Assembly (NCBI GenBank): GCA_029883565.1
Contig: JAOUJD010000003.1
Location: 1-39,190, forward strand
Reading direction: 5' to 3'
DNA from: Burkholderiaceae bacterium
Lineage (GTDB): Bacteria > Pseudomonadota > Gammaproteobacteria > Burkholderiales > Burkholderiaceae_F
DNA: 39,190 nucleotides
Position numbers and translations under genes: made by a program
Notes under the pieces: model-generated
Database searches by the model: none
What the model saw: only the letters and a program-made list of their open reading frames with translations
Told to the model about the DNA's origin: nothing
Shown here: piece by piece, positions 10,005 through 18,596 of the stretch
Numbering within the stretch: the stretch's first letter is position 1
Layout: every line of letters starts with the position of its first letter

Positions 10005-11903
10005 ATGAGCGTTCCTGACCAGGGCCGACCGGGCCCCCGCACGAGCGGCGGCGTGATCCGCCATCGCGGCATCACCGCCACCAACGACTTCGTGGTCAAG
10101 TTCGCGAACGTCAACGGCTCGGGTTCTGCCAGCGCCAACGAACTGTTCGCTCGCAGCATCCTGCGGATGGGCGTGCCGGTGTCGCCGCGCAACATCTTCC
10201 CGTCCAACATCCAGGGCCTGCCCACCTGGTACGAAGTGCGGGTCACCGAGCAGGGTCACCTCGGACGCCGTGGCGGCGTCGACCTGATGATCGCGATGAA
10301 CCCGCAGACCTGGGACCAGGACATCAGGGAGATCGAGCCCGACGGCTACGTGCTGTACGACAGCACCCGGCCGCTGCCGCCGTCGCGCTTCCGGCCGGAC
10401 ATCCACGCCATCGGCGTTCCGCTGTCGGACATTGCCGCCGGCAAGTTCGCCGATCCTAAGGAACGCCAGCTGCTGAAGAACATCATGTACGTCGGCGTGC
10501 TGGCGTACCTGCTTGGCATCGAGTCCGAGGTGGTCGCGCAGCTGCTCGGCGAGCAGTACAAGGGCAAGGACAAGCTGATCAAGCCGAACCTCGACGCCTT
10601 CGAGACCGGACGCAGCTACGCCGAGCAGAACCTGGCCGGCGTGCTCGCGCTGCGGGTCGAGCGCCGCAACAGCGTGGGCGACCGCATCTTCATCGAGGGC
10701 AATGCGGCAGCGGCGCTCGGCGCGGTGTACGGCGGCGCCACGGTATGCGCTTGGTATCCGATCACGCCGTCGTCGTCGGTGGCGGAGGCATTCCAGAAGT
10801 ACTGCGGCCGCTACCGGGTCGACAAGGCGACCGGCCGCAACAAGTTCGCGATCGTGCAGGCCGAGGACGAGCTGGCTTCGATCGGCATGGTCATTGGAGC
10901 CGGCTGGAACGGGGCGCGCGCCTTCACGGCTACCTCCGGTCCCGGCGTGTCCTTGATGACGGAGTTCATCGGCCTGGCGTATTTCGCCGAGATCCCGGCG
11001 ACGATCATCAACGTGCAGCGCGGCGGTCCGTCGACCGGAATGCCGACGCGCACCCAGCAGTCGGACCTGCTCGCGTGCGCATACGCCTCGCACGGGGACA
11101 CCAAGCACGTGCTGCTGTTCCCCGAGGATCCGCACGAGTGCTTCGAGTTTTCGGCCGCCGCGCTGGACCTCGCCGAGCGGCTGCAGACGCCGATCTTCCT
11201 GATGACCGACCTCGACATCGGCATGAACCACCGGCTGTGTGCGCCGCTCAGGTGGGACGACAGCCGGCGGTATGACCGGGGCAAGGTCATGAGCGCCGAG
11301 GAGCTCGAGGCCGGCAAGGACTTTGGCCGCTATCTCGACGCCGACGGCGACGGTATTCCTTCGCGCACCCTGCCGGGCACCCATCCCACGCGCGGAGCCT
11401 ACTTCACGCGGGGCACGACGAAGGATGCCTACGCGCGCTACTCGGAAGCCGGCCCTGACTATGTCTACAACATGGAGCGCCTGCTGAAGAAGTTCGACAG
11501 CGCCAAGAAGCTGGTGCCGCAGCCGATCGTCCGCAAGGCGAGCCAGAAGACGCCGTACGGCGTGATCTTCTACGGGTCGACGAGCCCGTCGATGAACGAG
11601 GCGATCGGGACGCTGGAGCAGTCCGGCGTGCACCTCGACCGGCTGCGCGTGCGCGCTTTCCCGTTCCCCGAATCGGTCGACAGATTCATCGAGCAGCATG
11701 AGCGGGTATTCGTCGTCGAGCAGAACCGCGACGGGCAGCTGCGGGCAATGCTGGTGAATGAACTGCAGGTCGACCCGGCCCGCCTCGTGCCGATCCTCCA
11801 CTACGACGGCACGCCGATCACGGCCCGCTTCATCGTGAAGGCGATCAAGGACCGGATGGCGGGTGCCAACGTGCGCCCGTTGAAGGGCGGCAAGGCCGCT
11901 TGA
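10005..11903 (+). CDS. korA: 2-oxoacid:acceptor oxidoreductase, fused gamma-alpha subunit (KorA-like)
   Basis: MSVPDQGRPG...; gamma domain NDFVVKFANVNGSGSASANELFARSILRMGV; alpha motifs WYPITPSSSVAEAF, QAEDELASIGMVIGAGWNGARAFTATSGPGVSLM, RGGPSTGMPTRTQQSDLL. Start refined from the ORF beginning at 9903. Confidence 0.92.
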   Translation: MSVPDQGRPGPRTSGGVIRHRGITATNDFVVKFANVNGSGSASANELFARSILRMGVPVSPRNIFPSNIQGLPTWYEVRVTEQGHLGRRGGVDLMIAMNPQTWDQDIREIEPDGYVLYDSTRPLPPSRFRPDIHAIGVPLSDIAAGKFADPKERQLLKNIMYVGVLAYLLGIESEVVAQLLGEQYKGKDKLIKPNLDAFETGRSYAEQNLAGVLALRVERRNSVGDRIFIEGNAAAALGAVYGGATVCAWYPITPSSSVAEAFQKYCGRYRVDKATGRNKFAIVQAEDELASIGMVIGAGWNGARAFTATSGPGVSLMTEFIGLAYFAEIPATIINVQRGGPSTGMPTRTQQSDLLACAYASHGDTKHVLLFPEDPHECFEFSAAALDLAERLQTPIFLMTDLDIGMNHRLCAPLRWDDSRRYDRGKVMSAEELEAGKDFGRYLDADGDGIPSRTLPGTHPTRGAYFTRGTTKDAYARYSEAGPDYVYNMERLLKKFDSAKKLVPQPIVRKASQKTPYGVIFYGSTSPSMNEAIGTLEQSGVHLDRLRVRAFPFPESVDRFIEQHERVFVVEQNRDGQLRAMLVNELQVDPARLVPILHYDGTPITARFIVKAIKDRMAGANVRPLKGGKAA

Positions 11904-11913
11904 GGAACAGCCG

Positions 11914-12969
11914 ATGACCTATCTCGCGAAGCCGAAGCTGCATCACCCCACCCTTCCAGCCAATCGCCTCGGCTACACGCGGCGCGATTACGAGGGAAAG
12001 ATCTCGACGCTGTGCGCAGGTTGCGGGCACGACTCGATCTCCGCCTCCATCATCCAGGCCTGCTGGGAACTGGAGATCGAACCGCACCGGGTCGCGAAGC
12101 TGTCCGGCATCGGGTGTTCGTCGAAGACACCCGACTACTTCCTGGGCAATTCGCACGGATTCAACTCGGTGCACGGGCGCATGCCGTCAGTGCTGACCGG
12201 CGCCAACCTCGCCAATCGCGACCTGATGTACCTCGGCGTGTCCGGCGATGGAGACTCCGCCTCGATCGGCCTGGGCCAGTTCGCCCACCTGATCCGGCGC
12301 GGGGTCAACATGACCTACATCGTCGAGAACAACGGCGTGTACGGCCTGACCAAGGGGCAGTTCTCCGCCACCGCGGACCAGGGCTCCAAGTCCAAGCGCG
12401 GCGCGGTCAACCGCGACGCCCCGATCGACATGGTCTCGCTCGCGCTGCAGCTGGGCGTCACCTACGTCGCACGCAGCTTCTCAGGCGACAAGGAGCAACT
12501 GGTGCCGCTGATCAAGGGAGCGCTCAACCACCGCGGCGCCGCGCTGATCGACGTCATCAGCCCGTGCGTTGCCTTCAACAACCACGCCGGCAGCACGAAG
12601 AGCTACGACTACATCCGGGCCCACAATGACGCGGTGAACCGCCTGGATTTCATGCCGCGCCGCGACGTGATCCTCGCCGACTACTCGCCCGGCGAAGTGA
12701 TCGAGATCACCCAGCACGACGGCAGCCGGCTGCGCCTGCGCAAGCTGGCCGACGGGTACGATCCGGGCGACCGGCTGGCCGCGATCAGCCACATCACGGC
12801 CCACCAGGCGCGCGGGGAGGTGGTGACCGGGCTGCTGTTCGTCGATCCGTCGGCCGACGACCTGCACGATCACCTCAACACGGTGGCGGCGCCCCTGAAC
12901 CGCCTGGCCGAAGCCGACCTGTGCCCGGGTGCCGGCGTCCTCGAGGCCATCAACGCCGAGCTCACCTGA
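11914..12969 (+). CDS. korB: 2-oxoacid:acceptor oxidoreductase, beta subunit (KorB-like, TPP-binding)
   Basis: 351 aa; LCAGCGHDSISASIIQA, SGIGCSSKTPDYF, HGRMPSVLTGANLA, SGDGDSASIGLGQF...VENNGVYGLTKGQFS TPP motif. Confidence 0.93.
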   Translation: MTYLAKPKLHHPTLPANRLGYTRRDYEGKISTLCAGCGHDSISASIIQACWELEIEPHRVAKLSGIGCSSKTPDYFLGNSHGFNSVHGRMPSVLTGANLANRDLMYLGVSGDGDSASIGLGQFAHLIRRGVNMTYIVENNGVYGLTKGQFSATADQGSKSKRGAVNRDAPIDMVSLALQLGVTYVARSFSGDKEQLVPLIKGALNHRGAALIDVISPCVAFNNHAGSTKSYDYIRAHNDAVNRLDFMPRRDVILADYSPGEVIEITQHDGSRLRLRKLADGYDPGDRLAAISHITAHQARGEVVTGLLFVDPSADDLHDHLNTVAAPLNRLAEADLCPGAGVLEAINAELT

Positions 12970-13173
12970 GTCGCGGTGCGTGTCGCTTTGGGCCGACTGC
13001 CGTTTTGAGGACTGCAACGCCGTCCCACGGACTGAGATGCGGTTGCGAAAGATCAAAGCCACCACCCCCGTTGCAATCGAAGCTCTCGATTACGTGAGGT
13101 AGTTCGCCTCAAGTTCGCGCCGCCCCGCGCCAGACGGGCGCGCGGAAACCCAGAGCGCACGGGGGGACAGACC

Positions 13174-14121
13174 ATGGCGCAGGCGAACGCGGGATCCGAG
13201 TTCAGGATCGTAGCGCGCGAGGACTATTCGGACGTCACCTACATGCTTGAGGTGACGCATCCACAGATGGCGCGGGCCGCCCGGCCCGGGCAGTTCGTGA
13301 TCGTGATGGAGCACGAGCATGGCGAGCGGATTCCGCTCACCATCGCCGACTTCGACCGCGAACGCGGCACGATCACCCTGGTGATCCAGGCCGTCGGCAA
13401 GACCACCAAGGAGATGCAGGCGGGTTGCAAGGTCGGTGACTCCCTCTTCGCAATGGTCGGGCCGATGGGCATCCCGAGCCACATCGGCAAGGCGAAGAAG
13501 GTGGTCTGCGTCGGCGGCGGCCTCGGCGTCGCGCCGGTGTATCCGCAGGCGCGCGCCTACAAGGAAAGCGGCGCCTACGTGATCGGCGTCATCGGCTTCC
13601 GCAACAAGGACCTGATGTTCTGGCAGGACAAGTTCGGCGCCGTCTGCGACGAACTGATCATCTGCACGGACGACGGCTCGGCCGGCATCAAGGGGCTCGT
13701 GACCGAGGGGATCAAGCAGGCGGTCGCCAAGCATCCTGACATCGACGAAGTGGTGGCGATCGGACCTCCCATCATGATGAAGGGCTGCGCCGAAGCCACG
13801 CGTGCCTTCGGCATCAAGACGATCGTCAGCCTGAACCCGGTGATGGTCGACGGCACCGGCATGTGCGGCGGCTGCCGGGTCAAGATCGGCGACCAGGTGA
13901 AGTTCGCCTGCGTCGACGGCCCGGACTTCGACGGCCACAAGGTCGATTTCGACGACCTGATGTCACGGCTGGGCCGCTACAAGCCGACCGAGCGTGCAGC
14001 GGTCGAGCGCTGGCAGGAGTCCTGCCGCATCCGCAGCGACCAGGTCATCGACCTGAAGACTGCGGTGCTCGGAGCGAACGCGGAGCCGCCCATCGACGTG
14101 CAGCCGAACACCGACGGCTAG
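13174..14121 (+). CDS. nfnA: Ferredoxin-NADP+ reductase-like subunit alpha; NfnA (NfnS)/SudB-like
   Basis: 315 aa; FNR-like FAD domain (RPGQFVIVMEHEHGERIPLTIADFDRERGTITLVIQAVGKTT), VCVGGGLGVAPVYPQARAYK, [2Fe-2S] motif GTGMCGGCRVKIGDQVKFACVDGPDFDGHKVDF. Confidence 0.88.
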   Translation: MAQANAGSEFRIVAREDYSDVTYMLEVTHPQMARAARPGQFVIVMEHEHGERIPLTIADFDRERGTITLVIQAVGKTTKEMQAGCKVGDSLFAMVGPMGIPSHIGKAKKVVCVGGGLGVAPVYPQARAYKESGAYVIGVIGFRNKDLMFWQDKFGAVCDELIICTDDGSAGIKGLVTEGIKQAVAKHPDIDEVVAIGPPIMMKGCAEATRAFGIKTIVSLNPVMVDGTGMCGGCRVKIGDQVKFACVDGPDFDGHKVDFDDLMSRLGRYKPTERAAVERWQESCRIRSDQVIDLKTAVLGANAEPPIDVQPNTDG

Positions 14122-14136
14122 GACAGCGAGGACACG

Positions 14137-15636
14137 ATGGCCACGAAGAAGAAGACGATCCGCACCATTCCCCAGGAGCGGACGCCGATGCCCGAGCAGG
14201 ATCCCCAGGTCCGGGCCAGGAATTTCGAGGAGGTGGCCTGCGGCTACCGTCTCGAGGACGCGCAGCGCGAGGCGGAGCGCTGCCTGCAATGCCCGGACGA
14301 GCCGTGCGTGCGCGGCTGCCCGGTCAGCATCGACATTCCGGCCTTCATCCAGAAGATCACCGAGAAGCACTTCCACGGCGCCTACGACATCATCACCGAC
14401 ACCAACCTGCTCCCGTCGATCTGCGGACGGGTCTGCCCCCAGGAGAACCAGTGCGAGGGCGTGTGCACCGTGGGTGAGACCCTGGAGCCGGTGGCGATCG
14501 GGCGTCTCGAGCGCTTCATCGGCGACATGGCGATTGCCGAGGGTTGGGAGAACGTCCCCTACATCGAGCCCTCGGGCTGCAAGGTCGGCATCGTCGGCGC
14601 GGGCCCTGCGGGGATGGCGTGCGCGGCCGACATGGCGAAGGCCGGCTGCGAAGTGATCGTGTACGAGGCCTTCCACACCCCGGGCGGCGTGCTCAAGTAC
14701 GGCATTCCCGACTTCCGCCTGCCGAACGACGTCATCGACGCCGAGATCCAGAAGCTGCGCAACCTGGGCGTACGGTTCGAGTGCAACACGCTGGTCGGCC
14801 GCCTGTTCACCATCGAGCAGATGGTGGCCGAGATGGGCTTTCACGCGGTCTTCATCGGCACCGGCGCGGGCTATCCGAGCTTCATGGGCATCCCGGGAGA
14901 GTCGCTGAACGGCGTGCTGTCCGCCAACGAACTGCTGACGCGCTGCAACCTGATGCGCGCGCGTGACTTTCCGAATTTCGACACGCCGCTGCAGCCCGGC
15001 AAGCACGTCGCCGTCATCGGCGCGGGCAACACGGCCATGGATGCGCTGCGCGTGTCGCTGCGGCTTGGCGCCGAGTCGGTCCACTGCATCTATCGCCGCT
15101 CGAAGAAAGAGGCGCCAGCAAGGGTCGAGGAGATCCACCACGCCGAGCAGGAAGGCGTCGACTTCAACTGGCTGACCAGCCCGGTCGAGATCCTCGGCGA
15201 CGCGAACAACAACGTGCGCGCGCTGCGCTGCGTGAGGATGGAACTCGGCGAGCCCGACGAGTCGGGACGGCGCCGCCCCGTGGTGGTGCCCGGAAGCGAC
15301 TTCGAGTTCGAGGCCGACATGGTCGTGTTCGCGATCGGCACCAATGCCAATCCGATCCTGGGCCAGACGTCGAAACTGAAATTGAACAAGTGGGGCTACA
15401 TCGCCACCGACGACAACCTGGCGACGTCGATCGCCGGCGTGTACGCGGGCGGCGACATCGTCACCGGGGCCGCCACCGTGATCCAGGCCATGGGCGCCGG
15501 CCGCAAGGCCGCGCGCGCGATGAAGGCCTACCTCGGCCTGCGCGACAGCAGTTCCGTCTACGACGCCGGCGCCGAGGGATCGCTGTTCGGCATTCCGCGC
15601 GCCGAGCACGGCTTCGCGCTGGTCAGGGTCGCCTGA
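14137..15636 (+). CDS. nfnB: NADPH-dependent glutamate synthase small-chain homologue; NfnB (NfnL)/SudA-like
   Basis: 499 aa; PMPEQDPQVRARNFEEVACGYRLEDAQREAERCLQCPDEPCVRGCPVSIDIPAFIQKI..., CGRVCPQENQCEGVC, GAGPAGMACAADMAKAGCEV, VIGAGNTAMDALRVSLRLGA, GDIVTGAATVIQAMGAGRKAA. Directly follows nfnA-like gene; no gltB large subunit in the window. Confidence 0.88.
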   Translation: MATKKKTIRTIPQERTPMPEQDPQVRARNFEEVACGYRLEDAQREAERCLQCPDEPCVRGCPVSIDIPAFIQKITEKHFHGAYDIITDTNLLPSICGRVCPQENQCEGVCTVGETLEPVAIGRLERFIGDMAIAEGWENVPYIEPSGCKVGIVGAGPAGMACAADMAKAGCEVIVYEAFHTPGGVLKYGIPDFRLPNDVIDAEIQKLRNLGVRFECNTLVGRLFTIEQMVAEMGFHAVFIGTGAGYPSFMGIPGESLNGVLSANELLTRCNLMRARDFPNFDTPLQPGKHVAVIGAGNTAMDALRVSLRLGAESVHCIYRRSKKEAPARVEEIHHAEQEGVDFNWLTSPVEILGDANNNVRALRCVRMELGEPDESGRRRPVVVPGSDFEFEADMVVFAIGTNANPILGQTSKLKLNKWGYIATDDNLATSIAGVYAGGDIVTGAATVIQAMGAGRKAARAMKAYLGLRDSSSVYDAGAEGSLFGIPRAEHGFALVRVA

Positions 15637-15662
15637 GCACAACGAGAGAGCAAGGAACGAGC

Positions 15663-17558
15663 ATGAATGCTGCAGTCCTGGACCGCCCGGCCTCCAAGGG
15701 CAATGCCGGAACCAAACGGGCCGTCAGGCTGCCCGAGCACATCGTCGAGGTGATCAGCGATTCCGGCGAAGGCGCGCAGCGCTGCGGCCAGGCGCTGGCC
15801 TCGGTCGCCGCGCGCAGCGGCAACGGCATCTGGACCGTCGAGATCATCCCGGCCGAGATCCAGCCGCCGGCACGCAGCGTGGCGGGAGCGAGCGGAATCC
15901 GCATCAGGATCGGATCCAAGCAGGTGACCAACGGCGGCGACGAGACCGACCTCGTCGTCGCGTTCAACGAGCAGGTGCTGCTTGGCCGCGTGCGTGCCGG
16001 AGAACTCAAGCAAGGCGCGACGATCCTGCTCGAAAACATGTGGGGAGAGCACCGCGACCCGACGATCGTCAAGTCCTACGTCGAAGCGGTGAAAGGCCTG
16101 AAGGAGGCCGGCTTCCGCGTGATCGACCTGCCCCTCGAGAAGGAATGCCGGGCCCTGATGAGCGATGCGCGGCGCGGCAAGAACATGTTCGTGCTGGGCG
16201 TCCTGTGCAACATCTACAGCCTCGACCTGCAGCTCGCGCGCGACCAGATCGCCCTGACCTTCGGCAAGAAGGACCAGAAGGTGATCGACTCGAACGTCCG
16301 CCTGATGGAAGCCGGCTTTGCGTGGGGCGAGGCCAACCTGGACTTCAAGTACGAGATCCCGGCCGAGAAGGCGAAGGTGCCGCAGATCGTCGTCAACGGC
16401 AACACGGCCGTGGCGCTCGGCGTGCTGGCGTCGGGCATGGACATCTGCGCGATGTACCCGATCACCCCGGCGACGTCGGCATCGCACTACCTGTCCGACT
16501 GCTTCGAGCGCGTCGGCGGCATCGTGCACCAGGCCGAGGACGAGATCGCCGCGTGCGCGTTCGCGATCGGAGCCTCCTACGCGGGCCGCTGTGCCGTGAC
16601 GATCACGTCCGGCCCGGGCTACTCGCTGAAGCAGGAAGGCATCGGCCTGGCGGTAATGGCCGAGATCCCCCTGGTCGTCGTCAACGTGATGCGCGGCGGC
16701 CCGTCGACGGGCCAGCCGACGAAGGTCGAGCAGGCCGACCTCCTGACCGCCGTCTACGGCAGCCACGGCGATGCTCCCAAGGTGGTCATCGCCGCCACCA
16801 GCATCGAGGACTGTTTCTACTCGATGATCACGGCACGCAAGATCGCCGAGACGTTCAACATGGTCGTGGTCGTCCTGACGGACGCCAGCCTCGCGACGGC
16901 GCAGCAGCCGTTCACGCGACCGAGCTTCAACGAAGAGTGGCTCGCGCCGCCGATCGACCAGTCGCCTCTGCCGGAAGGCGCGAAACCCTACGACTGGGAC
17001 AAGGTCACGGGCATCGCGCGGCGCTTCTCGCCCGGCCAGCCCAACGGCATGCACACGATCACGGGACTGGCGCACGACCGCGCGAGCAAGGTCGCGTACG
17101 ACCCGATCATCAACGAGGAAGGCCTGCGCATGCGCAGCCTGAAGCTCGCGACCCTGCAGAAGACGCTGAAGACGCCGCCGGTGTTCGGCGATCCCGAAGG
17201 CGACCTGCTGGTCGTCGGCTGGGGCAGCACGCAGGGCGTCATCGAGGAAGCCGTGCAGCGCCTGCGCGACGAGGGGCTGAAGGTCTCCGCCCTGCAGATG
17301 CGCTTCATCCAGCCGATGCCATCGGGCATCAAGGACATCCTCAAGCGCTTCAGGAAGGTGATGACGGTCGAGGGAACCTGGGCCGATCGACCGGACGAGG
17401 ACGAAGTCATCGACCAGGAAAACCGCCGCTATGCCCCGCTCGCGATGATGCTGCGCGCGCGGACGCTGATCGATGTGGACTGCTGGACCGAGGCACGCGG
17501 CCAGCCGATCAAACCGGGCCTGGTAGCCAAGGCGCTGCGCGCCAAGCTGGCCGAATGA
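15663..17558 (+). CDS. Second 2-oxoacid:acceptor oxidoreductase, fused gamma-alpha subunit
   Basis: 632 codons from ATG 15663; gamma domain EVISDSGEGAQRCGQALASVAARSGNGIWTVEIIPAEIQPPARS; alpha motifs MYPITPATSASHYLSDCF, HQAEDEIAACAFAIGASYAG, RGGPSTGQPTKVEQADLLTAVYGSHGDAPKVV. Confidence 0.92.
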   Translation: MNAAVLDRPASKGNAGTKRAVRLPEHIVEVISDSGEGAQRCGQALASVAARSGNGIWTVEIIPAEIQPPARSVAGASGIRIRIGSKQVTNGGDETDLVVAFNEQVLLGRVRAGELKQGATILLENMWGEHRDPTIVKSYVEAVKGLKEAGFRVIDLPLEKECRALMSDARRGKNMFVLGVLCNIYSLDLQLARDQIALTFGKKDQKVIDSNVRLMEAGFAWGEANLDFKYEIPAEKAKVPQIVVNGNTAVALGVLASGMDICAMYPITPATSASHYLSDCFERVGGIVHQAEDEIAACAFAIGASYAGRCAVTITSGPGYSLKQEGIGLAVMAEIPLVVVNVMRGGPSTGQPTKVEQADLLTAVYGSHGDAPKVVIAATSIEDCFYSMITARKIAETFNMVVVVLTDASLATAQQPFTRPSFNEEWLAPPIDQSPLPEGAKPYDWDKVTGIARRFSPGQPNGMHTITGLAHDRASKVAYDPIINEEGLRMRSLKLATLQKTLKTPPVFGDPEGDLLVVGWGSTQGVIEEAVQRLRDEGLKVSALQMRFIQPMPSGIKDILKRFRKVMTVEGTWADRPDEDEVIDQENRRYAPLAMMLRARTLIDVDCWTEARGQPIKPGLVAKALRAKLAE

Positions 17559-17581
17559 AATCGAGCGAAGGAAAGTAGACG

Positions 17582-18568
17582 ATGGGCTCCGCACTCAGCC
17601 AGTACATCATCAAGCTGCACGAGGAACATCACACCCTCGAGGACTACCAGGGGGGCGTTCCGCGCTGGTGCAGCGGTTGCGGCGACAACGCCATCCTGAC
17701 GGCCGTCCAGCGACTGTGCCGTGACGAGGACCTGGCGCCGGAGCGCACGGTGTTCGTGTCCGGGATCGGCTGCTCCAGCCGCTTCCCGCACTACATGAAG
17801 ACCTACGGCTTCCACGGCATCCATGGCCGGGCGTTCCCGCTCGCCGAAGGCGTCAAGATGGCGCGCCCGGACCTGAACGTCTTCATCAACACTGGCGACG
17901 GCGACTGCTGCTCGATCGGGGCCGCGCACTGGATCCACGCGATCCGGTACAACATGAACCTGACGGTCATCCTGCACGACAACCAGATCTACGGGCTGAC
18001 CAAGAAACAGGCGTCGCCAACGTCGGCGATCGGCACCAAGAGCAACACGACGCCGCGCGGCAGCGTGCTGGAAGCAATGAATCCGCTCACGGTGACGCTC
18101 GGCGTGCAGAACGCGTCGTTCGTGGCGCAGGGCGTGGACTGGATGCCCGAGATGCTCTACGACATCATCTCGAAGGCGTACAAGCACCGCGGCTTCTCGT
18201 TCGTGCGCATCATCCAGCGCTGCCCCGAGTGGCTGCCGAAGACGTTCGAGCCGTGGCTGCACGACCCGAGCAAGACGCTGCTGCTGACGCACAAGAACGG
18301 CCTGCAGCCGAGCGCCGAGACGAGCCGCATCTACAAGAACCAGCGCGAGCACGACCCGCTGAACATCCACCAGGCGCGCGAGATCGCCTCGTCGATCGAT
18401 CCGATCCCCGTCGGCATCCTGTATCACGACCCGAGCGTGCCCTGCTACGAGGACCTGCGCGGCGCCGGTGCCCCGCGGACCGCCGAGGCGATCCGGGCCG
18501 GGCTCGACAAGGAATTCGACAAGTTCACCATCTGGCCCGACGAGGAGCGCGCACAGCGCGCCGCCTGA
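17582..18568 (+). CDS. Second 2-oxoacid:acceptor oxidoreductase, beta subunit (TPP-binding)
   Basis: 328 aa; RWCSGCGDNAILTAVQRL, VSGIGCSSRFPHYM, HGIHGRAFPLAEGVKMARPDL, INTGDGDCCSIGAAHWIHAIRYNMNLTVILHDNQIYGLTKKQ. Confidence 0.92.
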   Translation: MGSALSQYIIKLHEEHHTLEDYQGGVPRWCSGCGDNAILTAVQRLCRDEDLAPERTVFVSGIGCSSRFPHYMKTYGFHGIHGRAFPLAEGVKMARPDLNVFINTGDGDCCSIGAAHWIHAIRYNMNLTVILHDNQIYGLTKKQASPTSAIGTKSNTTPRGSVLEAMNPLTVTLGVQNASFVAQGVDWMPEMLYDIISKAYKHRGFSFVRIIQRCPEWLPKTFEPWLHDPSKTLLLTHKNGLQPSAETSRIYKNQREHDPLNIHQAREIASSIDPIPVGILYHDPSVPCYEDLRGAGAPRTAEAIRAGLDKEFDKFTIWPDEERAQRAA

Positions 18569-18596
18569 TCGCCGCCGACTTTCGAGGTTCGTCCCA

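Noticed and set aside
8501-11801. Long minus-strand ORFs (581 aa at 8501-10246 and 701 aa at 9696-11801) opposite korC/korA
   Set aside because: Antisense shadow ORFs from high-GC codon bias; compositions rich in R/H/V/D/L with no recognisable motifs, fully overlapped by strongly supported + strand genes.
14137-15636. Annotation as glutamate synthase small subunit gltD for ammonia assimilation
   Set aside because: No gltB in the window, and the partner immediately upstream is an FNR-like NfnA subunit; Nfn/Sud-type assignment is more consistent.
15558-17594. 678-aa minus-strand ORF opposite the second OFOR alpha gene
   Set aside because: Antisense shadow ORF; the + strand product has clear OFOR motifs.
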